From NCBI GenBank assembly GCA_965238125.1, contig OZ250179.1, forward strand, positions 6,386,001 through 6,450,000: a stretch of DNA of 64,000 nt, read 5' to 3'. This document shows, piece after piece, positions 38,575-47,600 of the stretch (position 1 is the stretch's first letter; each line of letters opens with the position of its first letter). The stretch is from UBA6623 sp965238125. Its GTDB lineage: Bacteria > Acidobacteriota > Terriglobia > Bryobacterales > UBA6623. The translations under genes were made by a program, and so were the position numbers. The notes below the pieces were generated by a model. It was not told the DNA's origin and did no database searches. It saw only the letters and a list, made by a program, of their open reading frames with translations.

Positions 38575-38731
38575 CGCAACGTTCGGCGCCGCCGGAGGCA
38601 AGCCCCCGGTACAGCCCGGCTGATTCGCAGTATACTCCAAAGTCCAAGCCAATCGCCCGGCCTAAAGCGGCCGATTCAGGCGTCCCCCCCGGTCTTCGGT
38701 TAACGGCTCACGGCTAACGGTTCACGAAACA

Positions 38732-40063
38732 ATGACCTACACCCAATCCGAACAAATTCTCGACCGCAATCGCGCGTTCATTCCCGGCGGAATCTCCTCG
38801 ACCAACCGCCACACCTCGCCGACCATCTGCTTTACCAAGGGCAAGGGCTCGCGGCTGTGGGACGCCGACGGCAACGAATACATCGACTACCACGCGGCGT
38901 TCGCGCCACAAGTGTTGGGCTACCACCACCCGAAGGTTGAGCGAGCCGTTTCCCAGGCACTCGAGACGGGCTCGGACCTGTTCGGCTCCGGTCCCAGCGA
39001 GGCGGAGGGTCTGTTGGCCGAGCGCATTTGTTCGCACCTCGCGTGGGCCGACCGGGCCGCTTTCTTGAACACCGGCAGCGAAGCCACCGCCGCCGCCATT
39101 CGGCTCGCACGCGCGGCCGCCGGACGCGACCACATCATCGTCATGCAAGGCGGCTATAACGGCTGGCACAACGACGTGGCCTGTAACTTAATGACGCCCA
39201 TCGAGCAACTCGGGCCGCGACGCTCGCCGGGAGAATACGCGTTTTATCCGATCAGCGCTGGCATTCCCGAGGCGCATCAAAAGTTGGTTCACCCGGTGAA
39301 CTTCAATGACCTCGATTCGGTGCGTTGGGTGGCGGAGCGGTACGACGTAGCGGCCGTGCTCACCGAGCCGATTCTTCAGAACGTCGGTCTGATCAAGCCG
39401 CAACCGGGGTATTTGGAAGGGCTGCGCGAGTTGGCCGACGAGTTGGGTTTCCTGCTGATCTTCGACGAGGTTAAGACCGGCTTTCGCCACGCCGCGGGAG
39501 GCTACGCCGAGATCGCCGGAGTCGCCCCGGATCTAGCGGTTTACGGCAAAGCCGTGGCCAACGGCTACCCGCTCGCCGCCATCGCCGGCCCGGCTCGTTG
39601 GATGGACTATTTCTTCCACGAAGACCCGAGCAAGCGCGTTCTCCTGGCCGGTACCTATAACGCTCACCCCATCCCCACGGCGGCGGCGCTCGCTACAACG
39701 GAAGTCTTACTCGAAAACGGCGGGGCGGTCTACGAGCGCTTTGAAAGCCTCGGCGCGCGGATGGAACAGGGTCTAAGCGAAATCTTCTCCCAAGCCGGGG
39801 TCGAGGCGACAATCGTGCGCCAAGGGTCGGCCTTCGTGACCTATTTTATGGACCACGCGCCCATCGACTGGCACGACCTAGCCGCCGGCCACGACTACGC
39901 CCGCGACGAAAAATTCCGCCGCGCCCTGCTCGATCAGGGGATTTTCTTCTTCCCGCTACCAACCAAGCAGTGCTCCATTTCAGCAAGCCACAGCGAGCAG
40001 GATATTGACGAAACCCTCGCTGCCGCCCGCCGGGCGCTGACCGCGGCGCTGCGGGATGAATAA
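38732..40063 (+). CDS. Glutamate-1-semialdehyde aminotransferase-like class III aminotransferase
   Basis: A 443-residue PLP enzyme with the HemL-like opening FIPGGISSTNRHTSP, FLNTGSEATAAAIRLAR, GGYNGWHND, LLIFDEVKTGFR and Lys273 in VYGKAVANGYPLAAIAG. It resembles the HemL-type subgroup that includes mutases and transaminases of other substrates, so a role in tetrapyrrole synthesis should not be assumed. Eight bases before the ATG is a TTAACGGCTCACGG-type repeat. Confidence 0.85.
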   Translation: MTYTQSEQILDRNRAFIPGGISSTNRHTSPTICFTKGKGSRLWDADGNEYIDYHAAFAPQVLGYHHPKVERAVSQALETGSDLFGSGPSEAEGLLAERICSHLAWADRAAFLNTGSEATAAAIRLARAAAGRDHIIVMQGGYNGWHNDVACNLMTPIEQLGPRRSPGEYAFYPISAGIPEAHQKLVHPVNFNDLDSVRWVAERYDVAAVLTEPILQNVGLIKPQPGYLEGLRELADELGFLLIFDEVKTGFRHAAGGYAEIAGVAPDLAVYGKAVANGYPLAAIAGPARWMDYFFHEDPSKRVLLAGTYNAHPIPTAAALATTEVLLENGGAVYERFESLGARMEQGLSEIFSQAGVEATIVRQGSAFVTYFMDHAPIDWHDLAAGHDYARDEKFRRALLDQGIFFFPLPTKQCSISASHSEQDIDETLAAARRALTAALRDE

Positions 40064-40274
40064 CAGCGCGACTTATGGGAGCGCCTTACGACGTGAATAG
40101 GGCGATCGGCCTCCAACAGTCGCCCCCGAAAGCGCCGCCCGCCGCCGTCGCGAGCAAGCCGCCGGTTGGCTCGACGGTGGCACTCCGGAAAGCCTTCCCG
40201 CGGCACGTTTACGACAGGTGTCCGTCGCTCGGCTGAGGTGTTTGGGTGGGGCGTGCGACAATTGTTGACTTACC

Positions 40275-41276
40275 GTGACCTCTAGAAACCTTTTTGCCGC
40301 CATCTCCTTCGTTCTGCTTTTGGGCGCCTGCTCTTCCGCCGAACGCAGCGTAGCTCCGAAAACGCCTGAAAACTTCGCGGCCCGCCGCTGGGTCATCGGT
40401 TTCAGCAACGCCTCGGAGTCGAACACGTGGCGCACGGCCCTGCGCGAATCGATCGAGAAGACTGTTGCCGCCCACGACAACGTCGACCTGTTCATCACCG
40501 ATGCCAATGACTCTCCGGCGAAGCAGGTCGCCGATCTCGAAGACCTCCTCGCGAAAGGCGTCGACGGGTTGATCATCGGCGCCGTCAATACGCACGTCGC
40601 CAACACCGCCATCGCGGAATGCGAGCAGGCCGGAATCCCCACCGTGATCGTCGACCGCAAAGTGGCGACCGACAAGTTCACGACTTTCATTTCGACCGAC
40701 CACACCTGGCTCGCCGCGACCGCGCTTGAGAGGCTCATCGAGCTTGTCGGGGGCCGCGGCAAGATCGCCATCATTGAAGGGCTCCCCGGCGCCGGCCCGG
40801 CGGTCGAGAGAAACGAGGGCTACGACGAAGTGCTGGCGCGGCATCCGGAAATCGAAGCCGTGCGGCAGGCCGGCGACTGGTCGCGCGCCAGCGGACAACT
40901 CGTCACCGAAAATGTCCTCACCGCCAACCCCGACCTGCTCGGCATTCATTTCGACGGCGGGGAGATGGCGGTCGGGGGCGTGCAGGCATTGCGCGGGGCG
41001 GGGTTCTCCGACGACAGCCTCCGAGCCGGTAAACCGTTTCTCACCTGGACCGACGGCTACAACGGCGGGCTGAAGCTAATCAAGGCCGGCGTCGGGAAAT
41101 TCTCGATCCAGCATCCCCCGCGGATTCACGGTTCGAGAAGCGTCGAATCGCTCATCAAGCTCTTCCACGGCGAAACCGTACCCAAGCTGCAGCCGATCCG
41201 CCTCGACTTCATCACCCCCGACAACGTCGATCCGTACGTCGAGATGGATCAGCCTGACGACTACTGGGCGCGCTGA
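40275..41276 (+). CDS. Periplasmic sugar-binding lipoprotein (ribose/LacI type)
   Basis: A 333-residue substrate-binding protein starting at GTG 40275. The lipobox LLLGACSS places the lipid anchor at about Cys19. The two-domain type I periplasmic-binding fold is visible: VIGFSNASESNTWRTALRES, GVDGLIIGAVNT, AGIPTVIVDRKV, ALERLIELVGGRGKIAIIEG and LLGIHFDGGEMAVGGVQAL. It would bring a sugar to an ABC importer, but no permease or ATPase gene lies beside it. Confidence 0.83.
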   Translation: MTSRNLFAAISFVLLLGACSSAERSVAPKTPENFAARRWVIGFSNASESNTWRTALRESIEKTVAAHDNVDLFITDANDSPAKQVADLEDLLAKGVDGLIIGAVNTHVANTAIAECEQAGIPTVIVDRKVATDKFTTFISTDHTWLAATALERLIELVGGRGKIAIIEGLPGAGPAVERNEGYDEVLARHPEIEAVRQAGDWSRASGQLVTENVLTANPDLLGIHFDGGEMAVGGVQALRGAGFSDDSLRAGKPFLTWTDGYNGGLKLIKAGVGKFSIQHPPRIHGSRSVESLIKLFHGETVPKLQPIRLDFITPDNVDPYVEMDQPDDYWAR

Positions 41277-41352
41277 TCCGATGATCTTGGGTCGCTCGCG
41301 GGCAGCTTCGGGAGAGGCCGTCGAAGTCCGGCGAGCTGCGCCGCCACCCCCC

Positions 41353-41781
41353 TCACGGTTCGGGAAAAGCATCGTGCGTCGCCTGCGCCTGCGAACGAAT
41401 TTCCTCAACCGGCACGATCGCCCCGACGCCAATACCCGGGCAGAAATGCCGCAGATTCTTCCACGACCTTTTCGCGCCTACGTACTCGGGCCAATAGGGA
41501 AAAGTGCGGCACTGCAACGGCTTGACGTCGTGAATCGAGCACCCTGTCGCCGTCACAAACCGGCAAGCTCCTTTGCTCGGATCCGCTATGTGGGTCTTGC
41601 CGTCCCGTTCCTCGCAGTGGCGATCGTAGAATTCCGACGGCCTCAGCTCCAGGTGCCGCGCGATACGCTCGACATCCTCGTCCGTCAGAAAAACGTCCCC
41701 GGGATGAGTGCAGCAATTCGTGCATTCGGGAACGCACTCGAAGCGGAAGTTGAACTCGCCGATTTGGACTAGGGAACTCAC
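41353..41781 (-). CDS. YkgJ-family cysteine cluster protein
   Basis: A 142-residue protein with the YkgJ/CxxCxxCC-type pattern: Cys16, Cys20, Cys23 and Cys24 near the N-terminus. ACRFVTATGCSIHDVKPLQCRTFPYWPE and a later HFCPG complete the set. The family binds zinc or an Fe-S cluster; its function is not firmly known. It is convergent with the sugar-binding lipoprotein. Confidence 0.8.
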   Translation of the reverse strand: MSSLVQIGEFNFRFECVPECTNCCTHPGDVFLTDEDVERIARHLELRPSEFYDRHCEERDGKTHIADPSKGACRFVTATGCSIHDVKPLQCRTFPYWPEYVGAKRSWKNLRHFCPGIGVGAIVPVEEIRSQAQATHDAFPEP

Positions 41782-41864
41782 GGAGGGAAGGTTCTAGTTT
41801 CCCGCACCGAGCGCACCATCAGCAACGGGCGAAATCCGTTCGCGGCTGTTTGTGCCTGCGTCCG

Positions 41865-43048
41865 TTACGGCGTATAAACATAGACCGCGCCGGCGTTGCC
41901 CGGAGCCCCCACCACCGCGGTGGTCCCGCTGATCGCCACCGAGAAGCCGAACTGCCCGAACGCTACCGCGTCACTCGCCGTCAGTGCTTGTTCCGTCAAG
42001 TTGCCCGCGCCGTCCGGCTCGTAAATATACGCCGCGCCGCTCGAAGTACCCCCGTCGTCTTTGAACGGAGCGCCGACCACGATCATAGTGCCGCTGATGG
42101 CGACGGAATGTCCAAATTGATCAAACATGGCGTCGTCGCCGGCTGTCACCTTGGTTTCCACAATCACTCCCGCCGCATCCCGGCGGTAGATATAAGCCGC
42201 GCCGGAAAGAGAGCCCGCATCGGCCTTACCGACCGCGCCGACGACAAGCGTCCCGTTGTGGAGCGCAACCGAGCCCCCGAACTTGTCGCCAGCGGCGGCA
42301 TCGCCGGCCGTCAGCTTCGTTTCCATCAACCCACCCGCCCCGTCGGGCTGATAAACGTAAACTGAGCCCTCATCGAGGCCGACGGCATCGTCCATGTCGG
42401 CGCCGACCACGACCGTGGTACCGTCAATCGCCACCGACTCTCCAAAGAAATCGCCGGGCGCGGCGTCACTTGCCGTGAGTTTGCGCTCGACGACAACTCC
42501 GGCGGCGTTTTTGCGAAATAAATAGGCTGAACCGGAACTGATTCCCGCATCGTCGTTGCCGAACGCTCCTACGACCAAGGTTCCATCGCTCATCGCCAGC
42601 GCTGTGCCGAAGTTGTCGATAGCCGCGGCATCACTCGCCGTCAGCTTCGTTTCCGTGATCACTCCGGCGGCGTTTCGTTCGTAGACGTATACCGCGCCGG
42701 TGTCGGCGACCAGGCCGGCATCCCCTAAAGATGCGCCGACCGCCACGGCATTGCCCCGTCCACTCACCGCGACCGCGGCCCCAAAACGATCTTCCGCCAA
42801 CCCGTCGCTCGCGGTGAGTTTGCCTTCCAGAATCATTCCGGCGCATTTCGGCGAAACACGTAGGCGGAACCGGAGTTATTGCCCAAATCATCGTCGAAGA
42901 GAGCGCCGGCCACCACGACCTGCCCGTTTTTGCTGATCGCCACGGACAGGCCGAGCTGATCTCCGGCCGCAGCGTCACTCGCCGTCAATTTTGTCTCGGT
43001 CGTCAGCAGAGGATCGACGATGATCGGATAGACCGCCGTGCGGTCATC
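41865..43048 (-). pseudogene. FG-GAP repeat surface protein, frameshifted and 5'-truncated
   Basis: The intact part (41865-42836) is seven tandem beta-propeller-like repeats of the form KLTASD...FG..VAI.G...VVGA...G.AY/VY. The repeat upstream of 42836 continues in another frame after one missing base near 42841 and runs back to YPIIVDPLLTTETKLTASD. At about 43048 it stops abruptly where BREX sequence begins. It is the C-terminal part of a large secreted integrin-alpha-like repeat protein, now decapitated. A short indel in the assembly could explain the frameshift but not the loss of the 5' end. Confidence 0.75.
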
Positions 43049-43050
43049 GA

Positions 43051-44285
43051 CTGAAGAAAGACCAGGTCATCGGCAAGGTGGTGGCCTCCGAAGACATTCC
43101 GGCGGCGACCCAGCTCTTCACACCCAACTGGATCGTGAAATACCTGGTCCAGAACTCGCTGGGCGCACAGTGGCTGGCAACCTATCCGCACTCCTCAATC
43201 AGGGGGCTGATGGACTACTACATCGAGCCCGTCGAGCAGACCGACGAAGTCAACGCGCAGCTCAAGTCCATCACGCCCAGTACGCTCAACTCCGAGGCCC
43301 TGACCCTCATCGACCCGGCCAGTGGCTCCGGGCATATCCTGGTGGAGGCCTATGAGCTGTTCAGGGCCATCTACCTGGAGCGCGGCTACCGCCAGCGGGA
43401 TGTGGCCCAGTTGATCCTGGAGAAAAACCTCTTCGGCCTCGATATCGACGGGCGAGCGGCGCAGCTCACGGGCTTTGCGCTGATGATGAAGGGACGGGCC
43501 GATGATCGGCGGCTCTTTGAACGGGGTGTAAAGCTCAACCTGATAGCGCTGGTCGACAGCAATGGGTTTGATGCGGAGCGGCTGGCTCAGAGCATGAAGC
43601 TGGCGGACTACGGGCTTGCGGTTAGCGACCTTCCAGAGTTGAAGCGGCTCTTCGAGCACGCCTCGACCTTTGGCTCGCTGATTCAAGTTCCGGAGGAACA
43701 GCTGACGGGGTACCTGAATGGCACCTACCGGGTTCAAGCCGAGTTGTCATCGCAGTTGGGCGTACTGCCTTCCTATACCGCCTTGGGCATGGCGAGCCTC
43801 CTGCCTTACGAGAAACTCGACTACACGGAGAAGGGCGGCGTCTTGGCTGACGGGAAGCCGACTGCATCTCTCGAACAGCGCAACGAGATCCTGAGCACTG
43901 TAAGCGGCATGGCCGTGAAAGCCGACCAGCTACTCGCGATGAAGAAGGAACAAGGCCGGGAGTTCATTGTCGGCAAGCGTCTCGTTTACATCTACCATGA
44001 CGAGATTGACGCACGCGGCGACAAAGCCGCTACCGAGAGGGATACCTTCGAGGCCGTCAGAAAAACGATCCAGGAACTGGCCGATCTCGTCCGCTATGTC
44101 GTCAATAATCTCAACGGCAACTATGTGGTTATCACAGCGGACCATGGTTTTCTGTTCACCGAAACGGCACCGAGCGGTCCGGACAAGAGCAAGCTGGAGG
44201 ACAAACCAGCCGGCACGGTCATCGCGAAGAAGCGTTATCTCCTAGGCTACGACCTGCCTCGTCATGCCCTCGACCGCTGGGCCGC
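43051..44285 (+). pseudogene. BREX remnant: in-frame chimera of PglX and PglZ fragments
   Basis: The first part (to about 43720) is the middle of the BREX adenine methyltransferase PglX: LFTPNWIVKYLVQNSLG, IDPASGSGHILVEAYELF (SAM motif I), KNLFGLDIDGRAAQL, MMKGRADDRRLF. From about 43726 it becomes the BREX phosphatase-fold protein PglZ: LPSYTALGMASLLP, VYIYHDEIDARGDKAATE, VVITADHGFLFTETAP. The switch is seamless, so one reading frame spans both (GTG 43078 to a stop at 44343). The PglX NPPY motif and both termini are missing. It cannot be a working BREX system alone. From about 44285 the frame runs antisense into a repA fragment. Confidence 0.82.
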
Positions 44286-44287
44286 CG

Positions 44288-44547
44288 CCGCTAGTGCTGT
44301 AGACACCCAGCTTGCGCATGAACTCCGAGAGCGATCGCCCTAGAACGAGGTCGCGGCTTTGGGTCCGCACCGCCTCCGTGCACACCCAGGCCAGCAAGAG
44401 ACGCGGGATTACGCCGAAGGGCAGCTTGTTGTTGATCCCGGCGGTCATCCCCAGCGTGTACGGTCCGTTATCGCCAAGAACGGAAACTCCTAGCAGTAGA
44501 GGGCCTGCGGAATGTGCTGCGCACACATAGGCCGCCACCGTCCGCAC
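44288..44547 (-). pseudogene. Plasmid replication initiator RepA, N-terminal fragment
   Basis: Residues such as NGPYTLGMTAG, LPFGVIPRLLLAWVCTEAVRTQSRDLVLG and SLSEFMRKLGVYSTSGG match the N-terminal half of RepA of the RepA_C/IncFII-like plasmid family. It is cut at about 44288, where BREX PglZ sequence begins on the other strand. It overlaps in homology with the C-terminal repA at 52005 but differs in sequence, so it comes from a second replicon. Confidence 0.65.
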
Positions 44548-44570
44548 CTTGGAACAGAAAATTTCAGATT

Positions 44571-44657
44571 CCGGTCCGTTTGATCAGCGCATCGACCCGC
44601 ACGTCATGACCAGTGTTCGGAAAGCCCTTGAGAATATCGGTGACATCCATGACTTGT
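44571..44657 (-). CDS. Tiny open reading frame upstream of the repA fragment
   Basis: A 28-residue frame (starting MDVTDILKGFPNTG) with AAGGA seven bases before the ATG, in the same orientation as the repA fragment. I do not recognise it. It may be a plasmid leader, the start of a lost gene, or chance. Confidence 0.2.
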
Positions 44658-44677
44658 CCTTGTCGGGCGGAGAGTGC

Positions 44678-47600
44678 CTAGAACTGCAGGGTGCCCAGCA
44701 CTAGGAGCGCGTGGTTTATCGGGGCGGCAGGGTGCTCCCGGCGTTGCGCCTCGATGCTCACGCTTGCCGAAGGGCCCAGCGCCAGACGACTTCCCAGCCG
44801 GTAGCCCCTCGCAGCCTCGTGAGCAAGACTCAACCGCGCGTAGGGAGTGAGCAAGCCCCGGCCGCGAAAGGCCGTGAAGCCGTATCCAAACTGCGCATCC
44901 AGACGTGAGCCCGGCACTTCGTACAGCGTCGGATCGGTAACACCGCGCTCCCACAGACGCTGCACGCCGCTGGCTGTATCGCCCCAGGAAGGCCCCAGGC
45001 TCACCGAAGGGCCGCGACCGGACCGCCCGGGAGCGTAGCGGAGCAACGCGCCGAATCCCCATTCCTGCAGAGTCCCATGGTGCGACGCCAGCCAGCGGCC
45101 GTAGCTCTCCGCGGTCAGCCCTCCCCCCAGGTCCTGGAAACGCAGTCCGCCACCGACTTCGAGACCGGCGCCGTGCTGCCCGTCGCCGCCGTCGTGCCGC
45201 ACCCCCAACTCCCCCCAAGGAGTGAGTGACTTGCCGGCGGAAAGCTTGCGCGCATGGCTGACCTCGGTCCGCAGCCGCAGCCGCCGAATGTTCGCCGTCG
45301 CCTCCTCAAACACCTTGCCGCCTCCCGCGGCGTTAATGCTCGCCAGCCCCCAATCGCCCTTCAACTTCACCGTCGTCGCCCCACGCGTCATCAGCCGGCC
45401 GCTCACGCCCATCATGCCGGAGTTCAGCGTTGCAGGACTTGTCTGCACGCGCCCGACAAGGTCGTCCACGATCCTGATATCTCCCCAGTAATGACTGACC
45501 GTCCCCCACACGTCCAGGTCAGGAGACACCGACCAAACCAGATAGGGATGGACGCCGGCCATCCCCAACTGATACTCGCCGCCGCCGGCCGCCGAGTTCC
45601 TGCCGCCCACTTGGTAGTCGAATGAACCCCACGACCGGGATAGGGACAATCCCGCCAGGAGGCCTGGGCCGAGCCGCGTATCGGCCCCCATGTGAACACT
45701 GGACACGCCGCCGGACCAGGCGATCGGACCATAAGGGTCGCCCGACAGGTTGCGGTGGTCGGCGCACCCCCACGCCGCGAAACGCCCGTCACCGCCCTCT
45801 TCTTCCTGCGAACGTGCCGGGAACGACAAGTCGTCGAGCGTCCGCTCCAGGGGCAGCGGCTGGGTACCCGCAGCGGCCCACCGGCCCGAAGTCAACGCAG
45901 GAGAGAGCGACGGACGTCCGGACAGTGGCGGCTGGGAGGCCCACCGGCCCGAGGCCAGCGCAGGAGAGAGTGACGGACGTGCGGGCGGTAGCGCCGCCCG
46001 GCCCCGGGTGGTCCCGCCCGCGAGCACTTGATCGATGCGGCATGTGACCGCGCTGAAAGCCAGCGCTCGTCCCACCTCCGGAAGGATGACCCGGTTGATC
46101 TTCCCGATGCGCTCTTTCGCATCGTCAGTGATCGTGCCCACTCCCGTACCGTCCGCCACCGTCGCCCCCGACGGAGCGCTCAACTCCACCGTGAACCGCT
46201 CGACATCCTCCGCCAACCCGTCGGCCAGCGTCTCCGCGGAAATCGTCTGGGTCGTCTCCCCCGGCTCGTAGCGCAACGTCCCCTCGGTCGCCGCGTAGTC
46301 GAGTCCCGCCACTGCCGTCCCGTCCACCGTTCCGTACGACACCGACACCGCCGCGCCGCTCGCCTCGCTCAGCCGTACGGTGAATTCCGCCGTCTCTCCT
46401 TCGCTCACCGCCGGCGCATCGTCTATCGACAGCTCGGGTGCATCGTCGTCGTCGCTGATCGTCCCCTCTCCGATCCCGTCCGAAACAGTCGCTCCCGACG
46501 CAGCGCTCAACTCCACCGTGAACCGCTCGGCATCCTCCGACAACTCGTCTTCCAGCGTCTCCACGGAAACCGTCTGGGTCGTCTCCCCCGGCTCGAAGCG
46601 CAGCTCCCCCGAAGCGGACTTGTAGTCCGAGCCCGCCACCGCCGTCCCGTCCACCGTCCGGTACGACACCGTCACCGCCCTGCCGCTCGTCGCACTCAGC
46701 CGTACGGTGAATTCCGCCGTCTCGCCTTCACTTACCGCCGGAACATCGTCTATCGACAGCTCGGGTGCATCGTCGTCGTCGCTGATCGTCCCCTCTCCGA
46801 CCCCGTCCGCCACCGTCGCCCCCAACGGAGCGCTCAGCTCCACTGTGAACTGCTCGGTATCCTCTGCCAGTTCGTCGGCCAATGTCTCCACGGTAACCGT
46901 CCGAGCCGCCTCCCCCGGCTCGAAGCGCAGCTCCCCCGAAGCGGACTTGTAGTCCGAGCCCGCCACCGCCGTCCCGTCCACCGTCCGGTACGACACCGTC
47001 ACCGCCCTGCCGCTCGTCGCACTCAGCCGTACAGTGAATTCCGCCGTCTCTCCTTCGCTCACCGCCGGCGCATCGTCTATCGACAGCTCGGGTGCATCGT
47101 CGTCGTCGCTGATCGTCCCCTCTCCGACCCCGTCCGCCACCGTCGCCCCCAACGGAGCGCTCAGCTCCACTGTGAACTGCTCGGTATCCTCTGCCAGTTC
47201 GTCGGCCAATGTCTCCACGGTAACCGTCCGAGCCGCCTCCCCCGGCTCGAAGCGCAGCTCCCCCGAAGCGGACTTGTAGTCCGAGCCCGCCACCGCCGTC
47301 CCGTCCACCGTCCGGTACGACACCGTCACCGCCCTGCCGCTCGTCGCACTCAGCCGTACAGTGAATTCCGCCGTCTCGCCTTCGCTTACCGCCGGAACAT
47401 CGTCTATCGACAGCTCGGGTGCATCGTCGTCGTCGCTGATCGTCCCCTCTCCGACCCCGTCCGCCACCGTCGCCCCCAACGGAGCGCTCAGCTCCACTGT
47501 GAACTGCTCGGTATCCTCTGCCAGTTCGTCGGCCAATGTCTCCACGGTAACCGTCCGAGCCGCCTCCCCCGGCTCGAAGCGCAGCTCCCCCGAAGCGGAC

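Noticed and set aside
38575..38652. Upstream extension of the DUF1501 protein
   Set aside because: The extra 26 residues are not family-like and would place the Tat motif far from the N-terminus.
43078..44343. Functional BREX locus
   Set aside because: Only central parts of PglX and PglZ remain. BrxA, BrxB, BrxC and BrxL are absent from the window, so no working system is claimed.
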